A program made the translations under genes and the position numbers. This document shows, one piece after another, positions 32,933-41,724 of a stretch of DNA of 64,000 bases; the first letter of the stretch is position 1; each line of letters opens with the position of its first letter. Source of the stretch: Paenibacillus camerounensis (GTDB taxonomy: Bacteria; Bacillota; Bacilli; Paenibacillales; Paenibacillaceae); assembly GCF_000723885.1 (NCBI RefSeq), contig NZ_CCDG010000010.1, positions 16,717 through 80,716 on the forward strand. The letters run 5' to 3'. The notes below the pieces were generated by a model. The model had not been told where the DNA came from. It searched no databases and worked only from the letters and a program-made list of their open reading frames with translations.

Positions 32933-33631
32933 TTAACCTCCCTTTTCAATTTTGTAGCCGACGCCCCAGACCGTCTTCAGATATTTCGGCTGGCGCGGAT
33001 TATCTTCGATTTTTTCCCTGATTTTACGGATATGCACCATCAGCGTATTATTGCTGTCCAGATACTGCTCCTTCCAGACCTTGGAGTAGATCTGCTCCAT
33101 GCTCAGCACTTGTCCGCTGTTGCGGGCCAGCAGCTCAAGAATAGCGAATTCCCGGGGTGTCAGCTTAACCGGCTGGCCTTCTACACTAACCTCATGCGTG
33201 GAGGAGTTAACCGCCAGCCCGTCGATAATCATCCCGCTGTCCTTGGTGGCGTTACCCAGATAGCTTCTTGTCCGGCGCAGCTGTGATTTGATGCGGGCAA
33301 CGAGCTCCAGCGGACTGAACGGTTTGGTAACATAATCGTCGGCACCTACACTGAGCCCGGTGATTTTATCCAGCTCCTGTCCTTTGGCGGACAGCATAAT
33401 GATCGGGAATTTACGGGTTTCGCGGATTTTGATACAGGCCTCCAGCCCGTCCATTTCCGGCATCATAATGTCAAGCACCATCAAATCAATGGTTTCTCTG
33501 CCGACAATGTCCAGCGCCTCCAGCCCGGTCCTTGCGGTCAGCAGCCTGTAGCCCTCGTGCTCCAGATAAATCTGCATTAATTTGATAATCTCCGCCTCAT
33601 CATCAACGAGCAGCAGTGTTCCGTTATTCAT
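32933..33631 (-). CDS. OmpR-family response regulator
   Basis: A 232-residue protein. The receiver domain has acidic pocket VDDEAE, phosphorylation site LDIMMPEMDG and switch lysine in DDYVTKPFSPLEL. It is followed by a winged-helix DNA-binding domain (KLTPREFAILELLARN, then VHIRKIREKIEDNP and VWGVGYKIE). ATG 33631 starts the receiver domain directly; an in-frame ATG at 33712 adds 27 residues without family character. The last codons contain the GGGAGG that serves the kinase gene, so the pair is tightly coupled. Confidence 0.95.
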   Translation of the reverse strand: MNNGTLLLVDDEAEIIKLMQIYLEHEGYRLLTARTGLEALDIVGRETIDLMVLDIMMPEMDGLEACIKIRETRKFPIIMLSAKGQELDKITGLSVGADDYVTKPFSPLELVARIKSQLRRTRSYLGNATKDSGMIIDGLAVNSSTHEVSVEGQPVKLTPREFAILELLARNSGQVLSMEQIYSKVWKEQYLDSNNTLMVHIRKIREKIEDNPRQPKYLKTVWGVGYKIEKGG

Positions 33632-33811
33632 GGTCCAACTTCCTTTCCTTTGTATCCGCGCAGCCGTTCGATTCCTACCTGGATTATACATGATCTGACG
33701 CTGCCCGTTCATTGTAGTCCAGGAATCTTAACGCCGGCAGGAAAGCATCTGTACAAAAGCTTAATATATTCTTAACAAATCTTTAGATTTAACAATTCCG
33801 GGACCGGCTTA

Positions 33812-33840
33812 TTGGTCATTTGCTGCGGTAATGCTATAAT
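33812..33840 (+). promoter_or_regulatory. mscL promoter
   Basis: TTGGTC, 17 bases, TATAAT. The -10 is perfect and lies 30 bases before the mscL start codon. Confidence 0.65.
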
Positions 33841-33870
33841 AACTAAAATCCAATGATCGGGGGAAATGGA

Positions 33871-34266
33871 ATGTGGAAGGAATTTAAAAGCTTTGCCATT
33901 AAGGGGAATGTGCTGGATCTGGCGGTTGCCGTAGTCATCGGGGCAGCATTCGGTAAAATTGTATCCTCGCTGGTTGCCGACATTATTATGCCTCTTGTGG
34001 GCTTGCTTAGCGGCGGGATCGATCTGGAAAAACTCACCATAACCTATCTCGATGCCGAGGTGAAATACGGGATATTCCTGCAGAGTGTGGTGGATTTCTT
34101 TATTATCTCTTTCTCCATTTTTATGGTGGTCAAGCTGGCCAACCGCTTCAAGCACAAGGAGACGGTAAAAGTTGAGGTTGTAGAGCCCCCGGCACCGGGT
34201 CCGGAGATTGTCCTGCTGACGGAAATCCGCGATCTGCTGAAAGTGAATAAGCAGGGAGAGGTGTAG
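33871..34266 (+). CDS. mscL: Large-conductance mechanosensitive channel
   Basis: A 131-residue protein. The N-terminal amphipathic segment [20 protein letters not shown] leads into the pore helix [20 protein letters not shown], followed by the second helix [20 protein letters not shown] and a charged C-terminal bundle. Length and order are as usual. It opens under membrane tension to release solutes on hypo-osmotic shock. The start at 33871 is chosen from GGGGGA; an ATG at 33853 is also in frame. Confidence 0.96.
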   Translation: MWKEFKSFAIKGNVLDLAVAVVIGAAFGKIVSSLVADIIMPLVGLLSGGIDLEKLTITYLDAEVKYGIFLQSVVDFFIISFSIFMVVKLANRFKHKETVKVEVVEPPAPGPEIVLLTEIRDLLKVNKQGEV

Positions 34267-34374
34267 CGGTAAGGTGCTGGCTATGCTGTAGGCGAGGCCT
34301 GCCGGACAGGAGGGGTTAAGCCGTCGGCATTCAGTACCCGCTTGCTTTTTTTACCGTATAGTGCTAACTTTATT

Positions 34375-34403
34375 TTAGCCAGTATTGCTGGCTGTGCTAT
34401 AAT
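34375..34403 (+). promoter_or_regulatory. Promoter of the riboflavin operon
   Basis: TTAGCC, 17 bases, TATAAT (34398-34403). Transcription would begin near 34411, just before the FMN riboswitch. Confidence 0.6.
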
Positions 34404-34430
34404 AGGTACTTAATTTCATACTGGTTTGAT

Positions 34431-34591
34431 CCTTCAGGGCAGGGTGTAATTCCCTACCGGCGGTGATGTCACTGTTCAATGGCTGTTACAGCCTTAACAT
34501 GCTCAGTCCGCTACCCGCGCTGTATCTTGTGATACAGACGGTGGACCCGGTGTAATTCCGGGACCGACAGTATAGTCTGGATGGAAGAAGG
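34431..34591 (+). promoter_or_regulatory. FMN riboswitch (RFN element) 2
   Basis: The closing stem CCTTC/GAAGG encloses the RFN blocks: AGGGCAGGGTGTAATTCCCT, ACCGGCGGTGATG, CTACCCGCG, GGTGTAATTCCGGGACCGAC and TATAGTCTGGATGGAAGA. A variable arm (TGTATC with GATACA) is also seen. A terminator lies 140 bases downstream and ribD follows, so FMN would shut off riboflavin synthesis. Position and role match the ribD leader of B. subtilis. Confidence 0.96.
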
Positions 34592-34728
34592 AGAGAATAA
34601 CGTACTGCCCCTGAACGGGCAGGCGTACTGGTGTATTTCATAATATATTGTGCGAACTTTCACAAAGGTTAGTGGGAGGGTCTATTTACGCACCATTTTA
34701 TTTGAATTGCCGGCAAACTCTCGTATAT

Positions 34729-34767
34729 CCCGTCTTGAACTCCGCCTGGAGATTGAGACGGGTTTTT
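34729..34767 (+). terminator. Attenuator terminator of the rib leader
   Basis: CCCGTCT pairs with AGACGGG around an inner CTCC/GGAG stem and is followed by TTTTT. The 137 bases between aptamer and terminator hold one more GC hairpin (about 34602-34640) and AT-rich sequence. Confidence 0.85.
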
Positions 34768-34812
34768 CTGTTTTTTTACTGAAGGCAACTCAGCAGAGAT
34801 TGGAGGCAGATC

Positions 34813-35913
34813 ATGGATATCATGAATGATGAATTTTACATGTCACTTGCGCTGGACATGGCGGAAAGAGCGCAGGGGCAGACGGGAATTAACCCGGTTG
34901 TCGGCTGTGTCGTCGTAAAGGACGGGGCCGTGATCGGCCTGGGCACACATCTGCAGCGCGGCACCGGCCATGCTGAGGTGCATGCACTGAATATGGCGGC
35001 AGGCAAGGCACAGGGAAGCACCGCCTATGTCACGCTTGAGCCGTGCAGCCATTACGGCAAGACGCCGCCGTGCAGCCAGCGCCTGATTGACGAGGGGGTT
35101 ACCCGGGTGGTGGTTGCCTGTGAAGACCCTAATCCGCAGGTAGCGGGCCGGGGCTTTGAGATGCTGCGCGAAGCGGGGATCGATGTTGAAGTCGGGATAC
35201 TGCGTAGCCGTGCTTTGCGCCTCAATGAGCGGTTTATCAAGTATATTTTGACGAAGCAGCCGTTTGTAACCCTGAAGAGTGCCAGCACGCTGGACGGCAA
35301 GCTTGCCACGAAGACCGGTGACAGCAAATGGATATCGAACGGACAGGCAAGGGAAATTGTACATACGCTGCGGCATCGTCACCAGGGGATTATGGTAGGT
35401 GTAGGCACGGTAATTGCTGATAATCCTTCGCTCACTACGCGTCTTGAGGTTCCCGGATTACATCCGGTGCGCATCGTCATTGACTCCGGCCTGCGGACTC
35501 CGCTGGATGCGAATGTGGTTGCCGACGGGCAGGCGCCGACGATTATTGTGGCAACAGCAGCGGCCGACCCGGCCCGCAGAGCGGCGCTGGAAGCGGCAGG
35601 CGTTACAGTTGTAATCAGCGGGGAAGGGGCGCGGGTAGATTTGAAGGACGCGATGGTCAAGCTTGGCGAGATGGAGATCAGCTCCATTCTCCTTGAGGGC
35701 GGCGGAACGCTGAACGGTGCAATGCTGGAGAACGGGCTGGTTGACCGGGTGGTTCTGTTCTATGCGCCGAAGATTGTCGGCGGCGGATCAGAAGCTCCGG
35801 GGACGTTCGATTTCCCGGGTGTGGCACTGATGAAGGACGCGATCACGCTGGAGGGATTGGAAGTCGAAGTGCTCGGGGATAATGTCTGTATCAGCGGGAC
35901 TCCGGTGCGTTAA
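34813..35913 (+). CDS. ribD: Bifunctional diaminohydroxyphosphoribosylaminopyrimidine deaminase / reductase
   Basis: A 366-residue two-domain enzyme for the second and third steps of riboflavin synthesis. The N-terminal zinc deaminase has GTGHAEVHAL and PCSHYGKTPPC. The C-terminal NADPH-dependent reductase starts near residue 150 with TLKSASTLDGKLATKTGDSKW and ends with the LLEGGGTLNGAML loop. First gene of the FMN-controlled operon, followed by ribE after 83 bases. Confidence 0.96.
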   Translation: MDIMNDEFYMSLALDMAERAQGQTGINPVVGCVVVKDGAVIGLGTHLQRGTGHAEVHALNMAAGKAQGSTAYVTLEPCSHYGKTPPCSQRLIDEGVTRVVVACEDPNPQVAGRGFEMLREAGIDVEVGILRSRALRLNERFIKYILTKQPFVTLKSASTLDGKLATKTGDSKWISNGQAREIVHTLRHRHQGIMVGVGTVIADNPSLTTRLEVPGLHPVRIVIDSGLRTPLDANVVADGQAPTIIVATAAADPARRAALEAAGVTVVISGEGARVDLKDAMVKLGEMEISSILLEGGGTLNGAMLENGLVDRVVLFYAPKIVGGGSEAPGTFDFPGVALMKDAITLEGLEVEVLGDNVCISGTPVR

Positions 35914-35996
35914 CAGGAGAAATGCTTCCGAGGCCAGTTTTGTCCGAAGTAATCTTCATAGTAGTATTCCTAACAAAACTTTTAGGAGGGGATAAT

Positions 35997-36662
35997 ATGT
36001 TCACCGGATTGATCGAGGAGATCGGCGTGCTGCGCGGTGTCAGCAGCGGCGGTGAGATGATGGTGCTGAACATCGGCGCCTCGCTGATTATGAGTGATCT
36101 CAAAATCGGCGACAGCGTGGCCGTCAACGGAGTCTGCCTGACTGCTACCTCGGTTAGCGAGCATTCTTTTACCGTAGACGTCATGCCGCAGACTTACCGT
36201 AACAGCAACCTCAAGGAGCTGCGCAGCGGAAGCCGGATGAATCTGGAGCGGGCGATGGCTGCCGGCGGCCGGTTCGGCGGCCATATCGTCCAGGGACACG
36301 TGGACGGCACTGGCGAGATCCGCAGTGTCAAACGTGAGCAGAATGCGGTCGTGTTCGAAATTACGCCGGACCGCAATTCCCTGTTCAAATATATTATCCC
36401 CAAGGGCTCCATTACACTTGACGGTATCAGTCTTACCGTAGTGAATACATCATCCGCTGCATTTAGCGTATCCATTATCCCGCATACACTCGGTGAAACG
36501 GTGCTTACCCATAAGCGGCCGGGTGACAGCATCAATATTGAATGTGATGTGCTCGGCAAATATGTCGATCATCTGCTGCATTACAGGGGCACAGGCAGTG
36601 AGGAAGAAGAGAGCAGTTCCAGGATCAGCCGTGATTTTCTGGCGGCTAACGGGTTTGTATAA
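35997..36662 (+). CDS. ribE: Riboflavin synthase, alpha subunit
   Basis: A 221-residue enzyme that converts two lumazine molecules to riboflavin and a pyrimidine. The start MFTGLIEEIG and the two lumazine-binding repeats (GDSVAVNGVCLTATSV in the first, GSITLDGISLTVVN in the second) are diagnostic. ATG 35997 follows GGAGGGG; a longer frame from 35922 lacks a ribosome site. Second gene of the rib operon. Confidence 0.96.
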   Translation: MFTGLIEEIGVLRGVSSGGEMMVLNIGASLIMSDLKIGDSVAVNGVCLTATSVSEHSFTVDVMPQTYRNSNLKELRSGSRMNLERAMAAGGRFGGHIVQGHVDGTGEIRSVKREQNAVVFEITPDRNSLFKYIIPKGSITLDGISLTVVNTSSAAFSVSIIPHTLGETVLTHKRPGDSINIECDVLGKYVDHLLHYRGTGSEEEESSSRISRDFLAANGFV

Positions 36663-36752
36663 CAGGCCGTAACGGCTGCGCTGTCCTGAACGGGACCGGT
36701 ATCCGAACGTGCGGGAACTAACTAAGCATAAAGCGATCAGGAGGACAGAATA

Positions 36753-38006
36753 ATGAGCGAGCATAACAAGCAGGACAGTGTCCTGGACCCTGTTGAAGAG
36801 GCCATATATGATCTGATGCGCGGTAAGGTGATCATCGTGGTTGATGACGAGGACCGTGAGAATGAGGGAGACTTCGTTGCGCTGGCTGAACGGGCTACGC
36901 CGGAGGTCATTAATTTCATGATTACAGAGGGCCGCGGCCTGGTCTGCGTGCCAATTACCGCAGAGCGTGCAGAAGAGCTGGATCTGCAGCCGATGGTGAC
37001 CACGAACACCGACAATCACGGCACTGCTTTTACCGTATCCGTTGATCATGTCAGCACAACTACCGGAATTTCAGCCGGAGAACGTTCCCAGACAATCAAG
37101 GCTTTGATGGATCCGGATGCGAAGCCGGCCGATTTCCGCAGACCGGGACATATGTTCCCGCTCATCGCCAAAAAAGGCGGTGTACTGCGCCGCTCCGGCC
37201 ATACAGAGGCTGCTGTCGATCTGGCCCGCATGTGCGGCTCTTATCCGGCCGGCGTTATCTGTGAAGTGGTTAAGGTCGACGGCACGATGGCCCGCCTGCC
37301 TGATCTTGTAGAAATTGCGAAGAAGCATGATCTCAAGCTGATCAGCATCCAGGATCTGATTCATTACCGCAACGAGAAGGAAAACCTGGTTACCCGTGAA
37401 GTATCGGTGAATCTGCCGACTGACTTCGGCATCTTCCAGACTATCGCCTACACGAACGAAGTGGACGATAAGGAGCATGTCGCCCTGGTGAAAGGGGATA
37501 TCTCCGGTGATGAGCCGGTGCTCGTGCGTGTCCATTCCGAATGTCTGACCGGCGATGTGTTTCATTCGCACCGCTGTGATTGCGGGCCGCAATTTGAAGC
37601 GGCGCTGCGCCAGATCGAAGATGCGGGGAGGGGCGTACTGCTCTATATGCGCCAGGAAGGCAGAGGCATCGGCCTGATTAACAAGCTGCGGGCGTATAAG
37701 CTGCAGGAGGAAGGGCTGGATACTGTTGATGCCAACCTTAAGCTCGGTTTCCCGGCAGACCTTCGGGATTACGGGATTGGCGCGCAGATTCTGAAGGATC
37801 TGGGCATCCGCCAGATCAAGCTGCTGACCAACAATCCGCGCAAGATCAAGGGGCTGGAAGGCTATGGCCTGGAGGTTGTGGAGCGTGTGCCGATCCAGAT
37901 GCCGGAGAACAAGGACAACACAGGATATCTGCATACGAAGCAGGCCAAGCTGGGGCATCTGCTGTCTTTTGACAATATTGAACAAAATGAGGATTCGAAG
38001 GCTTAA
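36753..38006 (+). CDS. ribBA: Bifunctional 3,4-dihydroxy-2-butanone 4-phosphate synthase / GTP cyclohydrolase II
   Basis: A 417-residue fusion. The N-terminal domain (about 1-210) has the acidic metal loop [14 protein letters not shown] and [11 protein letters not shown]. The C-terminal domain has the zinc cysteines in [19 protein letters not shown] and the catalytic [11 protein letters not shown]. It supplies both precursors of riboflavin, the four-carbon unit and the GTP-derived pyrimidine. Starts behind AGGAGG. Third rib gene. Confidence 0.97.
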   Translation: MSEHNKQDSVLDPVEEAIYDLMRGKVIIVVDDEDRENEGDFVALAERATPEVINFMITEGRGLVCVPITAERAEELDLQPMVTTNTDNHGTAFTVSVDHVSTTTGISAGERSQTIKALMDPDAKPADFRRPGHMFPLIAKKGGVLRRSGHTEAAVDLARMCGSYPAGVICEVVKVDGTMARLPDLVEIAKKHDLKLISIQDLIHYRNEKENLVTREVSVNLPTDFGIFQTIAYTNEVDDKEHVALVKGDISGDEPVLVRVHSECLTGDVFHSHRCDCGPQFEAALRQIEDAGRGVLLYMRQEGRGIGLINKLRAYKLQEEGLDTVDANLKLGFPADLRDYGIGAQILKDLGIRQIKLLTNNPRKIKGLEGYGLEVVERVPIQMPENKDNTGYLHTKQAKLGHLLSFDNIEQNEDSKA

Positions 38007-38048
38007 CTTTTACCATAAAATACTAACTAACCAATGAAGGGTTGATGA

Positions 38049-38522
38049 ATGATTATGCCGAATTATTTTGAAGGACATTTAGTCTCCGAGGGATTGCGTT
38101 ACGGTGTCGTTGTAGGACGTTTCAATGAATTTATTACGAGCAAGCTGCTGTCGGGCGCATTGGATGCCTTCAAACGCCACGGTGCAGCCGACGATGAAGT
38201 GGATGTAGCCTGGGTACCGGGTGTATTTGAAATCCCGCTGATCTGCCAAAAAATGGCTGAAAGCGGGAAATACGATGCGGTTATAGCGCTCGGAACGGTT
38301 ATCCGCGGCTCCACAACCCATTATGATTATGTGTGCAACGAGGTTGCCAAGGGAGTAGCAGCTATTAATCTCAAAACCGGCGTTCCTACAATCTTTGGCG
38401 TTGTTACTACCGAGAATATTGAACAGGCGATCGAACGCTCGGGAACTAAAGCAGGCAACAAGGGCTGGGATGCAGCTACCTCCGCCATTGAGATGGCCAA
38501 CCTGAACAAGCTGTTTAAGTAA
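38049..38522 (+). CDS. ribH: 6,7-dimethyl-8-ribityllumazine synthase
   Basis: A 157-residue protein that assembles into hollow capsids in this family. Landmarks are [36 protein letters not shown] with the catalytic His, and [24 protein letters not shown]. It makes the lumazine used by RibE. ATG 38049 or 38055 may start it; the Shine-Dalgarno is weak. Last gene of the operon; the ribT gene that follows in B. subtilis is missing. Confidence 0.96.
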   Translation: MIMPNYFEGHLVSEGLRYGVVVGRFNEFITSKLLSGALDAFKRHGAADDEVDVAWVPGVFEIPLICQKMAESGKYDAVIALGTVIRGSTTHYDYVCNEVAKGVAAINLKTGVPTIFGVVTTENIEQAIERSGTKAGNKGWDAATSAIEMANLNKLFK

Positions 38523-38629
38523 GCTTTTTTGGGCGGTAAGGAGAGCACCCTCTTGACGGAATGGCAGGATTCGTGCTTAGTTATAAGTATAAGAAGAAAG
38601 CTTGGACTATAAAAAATCTTTCTACTTGT

Positions 38630-38668
38630 GTAGCGTCCTTTTAGCGGCGCTGCACTTTACTTTTTTTT
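38630..38668 (+). terminator. Terminator-like hairpin before scpA
   Basis: GTAGCGTC can pair with GGCGCTGC (two G-U pairs) around an 8-base loop, with T8 seven bases later. The distance from stem to T run is larger than usual, so termination may be partial. Confidence 0.45.
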
Positions 38669-38683
38669 GCAGGAGGAAATGTC

Positions 38684-39475
38684 GTGACTGTATTGTACAA
38701 GCTGGAGACGTTCGAAGGTCCGCTCGATCTGCTCTTGCACTTAATCGACAAAGCGGAAATCGACATCCAGGACATTCCGGTCAGCGAAATTACCGAGCAG
38801 TACATGGCCTACCTGCAGAGCATGCAGGAGCTTGAGCTGGACATTACCAGTGAGTTTCTCGTCATGGCGGCTACTCTCTTGTCGATCAAGAGCAAGCTGC
38901 TGCTGCCGAAGCCGCCGGTTATCGAGATCGAGGATTTCGAATACTACGAGGATGACGGGTATGATCCGCGGGCCGAGCTGGTTGAGCGGCTGATTGAATA
39001 CCGCAAGATCAAGAGCATTGCCGTACAGCTGATGGATATGGAAAGCGAGCGCAGCTTGATTTTCACCAAAGAACCAGAGGATCTCGGACCGTTTGTGCCG
39101 GTCAACCTGGATCATACGCTCAAAGGGCTGCATACCTCCGACCTCATTGCCGCTTTCCGTAAAGCGCTGAGCAAGGCGGCAAGAAGAACCTCCTATCAGC
39201 GGATTACCCGCGATGAAATCTCGGTTAAAGACCGGATCCGTGATGTATCAGAGGCGCTGATGCGCAAGGGCATGGGCGGCAGGCTGCGGTTTTCGGCGCT
39301 TTTGCACGAGAGTATGGACCGCCATGAGATCGTTACGACCTTCCTGGCTATTCTTGAGCTGATGAAGATGAAGGCGATTTTCTGCTTTCAGGAAAAATTG
39401 TTTGATGACATTGTGATGGAGTGGAGAGGAGGAGAGGAATTCAGTGGACTACAAAACGCTGAAATCAATTATTGA
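38684..39475 (+). CDS. scpA: Segregation and condensation protein A (kleisin)
   Basis: A 263-residue kleisin. The N-terminal FEGPLDLLLHLIDKAEIDIQDIPV and the following helices bind the SMC neck; the C-terminal winged helix (about residues 200-250) binds the SMC head. With ScpB it forms the SMC condensin for chromosome segregation. GTG start behind AGGAGG. It overlaps scpB by 32 bases, indicating translational coupling. Confidence 0.96.
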   Translation: MTVLYKLETFEGPLDLLLHLIDKAEIDIQDIPVSEITEQYMAYLQSMQELELDITSEFLVMAATLLSIKSKLLLPKPPVIEIEDFEYYEDDGYDPRAELVERLIEYRKIKSIAVQLMDMESERSLIFTKEPEDLGPFVPVNLDHTLKGLHTSDLIAAFRKALSKAARRTSYQRITRDEISVKDRIRDVSEALMRKGMGGRLRFSALLHESMDRHEIVTTFLAILELMKMKAIFCFQEKLFDDIVMEWRGGEEFSGLQNAEINY

Positions 39476-40043
39476 GGGTCTGCTGTTCCTGTCCGGGGAT
39501 GAAGGGCTGTCTGTCCGGCAGATTGCTGAAATTACCGAGCAGCGTCCAGAGCTGGCGGCCAGGGCACTGGAGGAACTGAAGGATGATTATGTGGCCCAGC
39601 TGCGAGGCCTTCAGGTAGTACAGATTGCGGGTAATTACCGGCTGGCAACGCTGTCGGACCATGCCCCGTATTTCGAGCGGCTGGCGTATTCGCCGGCAAG
39701 ATCCTCCTTGTCCCAGGCTGCACTTGAGACGCTGGCTATTGTGGCTTACCGCCAGCCGATTACCCGTGTTGAGATCGAGGAGATCCGCGGAGTGAAGTCT
39801 GAGCGGGCGATCCAGACGCTGAACAACAAGGATCTGATCCACGAGGTTGGACGGGCTGAAGCCGTAGGGCGGCCTATTCTGTATGGTACAACGAAGTCCT
39901 TCCTGGACAGCTTCGGGCTGGCCAGCCTGAAGGAGCTGCCGGAGCCTTCAAGCTTCGATACAGCCGACAATCTGGAGGAGGAAACCCAGCTTTTGTTCAA
40001 TAAGCTGGACAGCCAGATGTCCTTTGAAGATGTAGGGCAATAA
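39444..40043 (+). CDS. scpB: Segregation and condensation protein B
   Basis: A 199-residue protein with two winged-helix domains; IIEGLLFLSGDEGLSVRQIAEI at the start and TLAIVAYRQPITRVEIEEIRGV in the second domain are diagnostic. It dimerises and binds the middle of ScpA. The GTG start is preceded by GAGGAGGAG inside scpA. Confidence 0.96.
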   Translation: MDYKTLKSIIEGLLFLSGDEGLSVRQIAEITEQRPELAARALEELKDDYVAQLRGLQVVQIAGNYRLATLSDHAPYFERLAYSPARSSLSQAALETLAIVAYRQPITRVEIEEIRGVKSERAIQTLNNKDLIHEVGRAEAVGRPILYGTTKSFLDSFGLASLKELPEPSSFDTADNLEEETQLLFNKLDSQMSFEDVGQ

Positions 40044-40068
40044 AGCCATTATTCTTATCTCTATCATT

Positions 40069-40100
40069 GACCGCTGCTCCGGAAGGAGCAGCGGTCTTTT
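40069..40100 (+). terminator. Terminator after scpB
   Basis: GACCGCTGCTCC and its exact complement around GGAA, followed by TTTT. Confidence 0.88.
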
Positions 40101-40197
40101 GTGTACAATAAGAATTCCGTCTTCCCCGCAAAGCGATTGAATCAGCTCGCTGTAAGCCTCCGCGCTGCAGGCTTATTTTGCGTATTTGGATTTGTCC

Positions 40198-40227
40198 GAA
40201 TGTTTTCCAGCGAACATTGCCATACTA
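40198..40227 (+). promoter_or_regulatory. Probable sigma-G promoter of the DUF2953-gerW operon
   Basis: GAATG, 18 bases, CATACTA: both boxes match the sigma-G consensus GHATR and CATNHTA exactly, and the first gene starts 40 bases downstream. The same -10 and spacing occur before spoVAA. Confidence 0.65.
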
Positions 40228-40267
40228 ATCCAAGGGTTCTATAAAAAGGCTGCTTGGAGGTTAATCC

Positions 40268-40957
40268 GTGACGTTATGGCTTGCTGTACCCTTAGCGCTG
40301 CTGCTGCTTGTAATAGTACTTGTGATGTCTTCCTCCATTCATTTTCACTTCCGTCTATGCAGAATCGGCAAGGATGACCGGATTGAATTCGATATAAAAG
40401 CTTTATTTGGCCTGGTTAAATTCCATTATGAGCTGCCCAAGCTGATCTACGAGGGAATTGCCCGCGGTATAAGGGTTAAGCTTGAGGAGAGCGGGATTGC
40501 TCCTGTTACCAAGGAGGCTGACTCGGTTGAGCGAATTGATGATGAGACGCTGCGGGACTGGAGGGCCAAACTGAAAGAGGCACTGCAGGCTACTCAGGGG
40601 CTGAAGCGCTGGATGAAAAAGCTGCTGTCCCATGTCCGTATTACCCGGCTTGACTGGTCTACTGATTTCTCTCTGGGTGACGCTGCTTATACAGCCACGG
40701 CTACAGGAGCGCTGTCCGGGCTGAAGTGGGGCCTGGTCGGCTGGATCTCGCGTTATGTGCGCGTGCAGCGCAGTCCGCGCATGTTTGTCGTTCCTGTATT
40801 CCGTGATGATGAGCTGTGCTTTTCTACAGAGGCTGTCTGTACAGGCAAGCTGCCGGTTTCAAGTGTTTTCTATGCGGGAATCCAGCTGCTGTGGCGTGTC
40901 ATCACGGTAAAGGGCGGGCTGTCGCGCTGGATACGCCTGCTTAAGAATAAAAGCTGA
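40268..40957 (+). CDS. DUF2953-family membrane protein (YtfI-like)
   Basis: A 229-residue protein with one N-terminal helix (LWLAVPLALLLLVIVLVMS), a soluble region, and a weaker hydrophobic segment near residues 145-160. In B. subtilis the homologous ytfI precedes ytfJ (gerW) and is expressed in the forespore. The same order here, with a sigma-G-like promoter, supports the call. GTG start behind TTGGAGG. Molecular function unknown. Confidence 0.85.
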   Translation: MTLWLAVPLALLLLVIVLVMSSSIHFHFRLCRIGKDDRIEFDIKALFGLVKFHYELPKLIYEGIARGIRVKLEESGIAPVTKEADSVERIDDETLRDWRAKLKEALQATQGLKRWMKKLLSHVRITRLDWSTDFSLGDAAYTATATGALSGLKWGLVGWISRYVRVQRSPRMFVVPVFRDDELCFSTEAVCTGKLPVSSVFYAGIQLLWRVITVKGGLSRWIRLLKNKS

Positions 40958-41073
40958 TTTCCGCTTACGGAGCTTATGCTAAGAAACATCTTACATACAA
41001 ATGCTGCGTATTGGGGATGATATCACCTGTGATCAACCTGAACAGTCTTTAAAAGCCAAAGGAGGATAATAAT

Positions 41074-41565
41074 ATGAGCGACCATCCGATTCAAGGTCTG
41101 ATGCAGACGGCGATGGAAAATATCAAGGGCATGGTGGATGTAAATACGATTGTCGGAGATCCGGTGGAAACCCCGGACGGGAGCGTTATCCTGCCAATCA
41201 GTAAAGTGGCCTTCGGATTTGCTGCAGGGGGCAGCGACTTCAGAGTGGAGGATGACGGTCCCGGCGTCAACGGAAGCGGAAGCGGAGTCAAAATGCTTCC
41301 ATTCGGAGGAGGCAGCGGGGGCGGGGTATCCATCCGTCCGATTGCTTTTCTCGTAGTCGGCAGGGAAGGGGTACATATTGTGCCGCTGGATAACCAGACC
41401 CATCTGTTTGAAAAAATCATTGATGCAGCACCGAATCTGATTGACAAAATTCAGAACATGATTCAATCCGGGACACCGGCCGGTGCCGAGATTGTCGGCG
41501 CTCCGGGCAGCAAAACGACAACGGTAAAAACAGAAACCGTGCAATCCAACTCATCAGCCCATTAA
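41074..41565 (+). CDS. gerW: GerW/YtfJ-family sporulation protein
   Basis: A 163-residue protein. It starts with HPIQGLMQTAMENIKGMVDVNTIVGDP, contains a Gly-rich centre (GSGSGVKMLPFGGGSGGGVSI) and a hydrophobic strand AFLVVGREGVHIVPL, typical of the YtfJ family. In B. subtilis it is needed for normal germination and localises to the spore inner membrane. It follows a DUF2953 gene after 116 bases. AAAGGAGG ribosome site. Confidence 0.92.
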   Translation: MSDHPIQGLMQTAMENIKGMVDVNTIVGDPVETPDGSVILPISKVAFGFAAGGSDFRVEDDGPGVNGSGSGVKMLPFGGGSGGGVSIRPIAFLVVGREGVHIVPLDNQTHLFEKIIDAAPNLIDKIQNMIQSGTPAGAEIVGAPGSKTTTVKTETVQSNSSAH

Positions 41566-41592
41566 TGTCCGGCAGCTTATAACTTTTGGGAT

Positions 41593-41621
41593 ACCGCCTA
41601 AACAGGGCGGTGTCCTTTTTT
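41593..41621 (+). terminator. Terminator after gerW
   Basis: ACCGCC pairs with GGCGGT, followed shortly by six T residues. Confidence 0.8.
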
Positions 41622-41640
41622 GCCTTCCGGGGTGGAGAAG

Positions 41641-41670
41641 GACATACCTTCCGGGCCTCCCGCATACACT
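41641..41670 (+). promoter_or_regulatory. Possible sigma-E promoter of the dacB-spmAB operon
   Basis: GACATACC, 14 bases, CATACACT. The -10 matches the mother-cell sigma-E consensus CATACAHT; the -35 matches partially. B. subtilis dacB-spmAB is sigma-E controlled. The start codon lies 54 bases downstream. Confidence 0.5.
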
Positions 41671-41724
41671 TGTACAACACAGAAGGATAGTAGAACTGAA
41701 TGAAAGCCGGAGGATGAACAGAAC

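Noticed and set aside
34267..34374. Terminator for mscL
   Set aside because: A T7 run is present near 34345, but no convincing stem ends next to it.
37071..37985. Minus-strand open frame of 304 codons opposite ribBA
   Set aside because: Antisense shadow of a full-length bifunctional riboflavin enzyme; no start signal.
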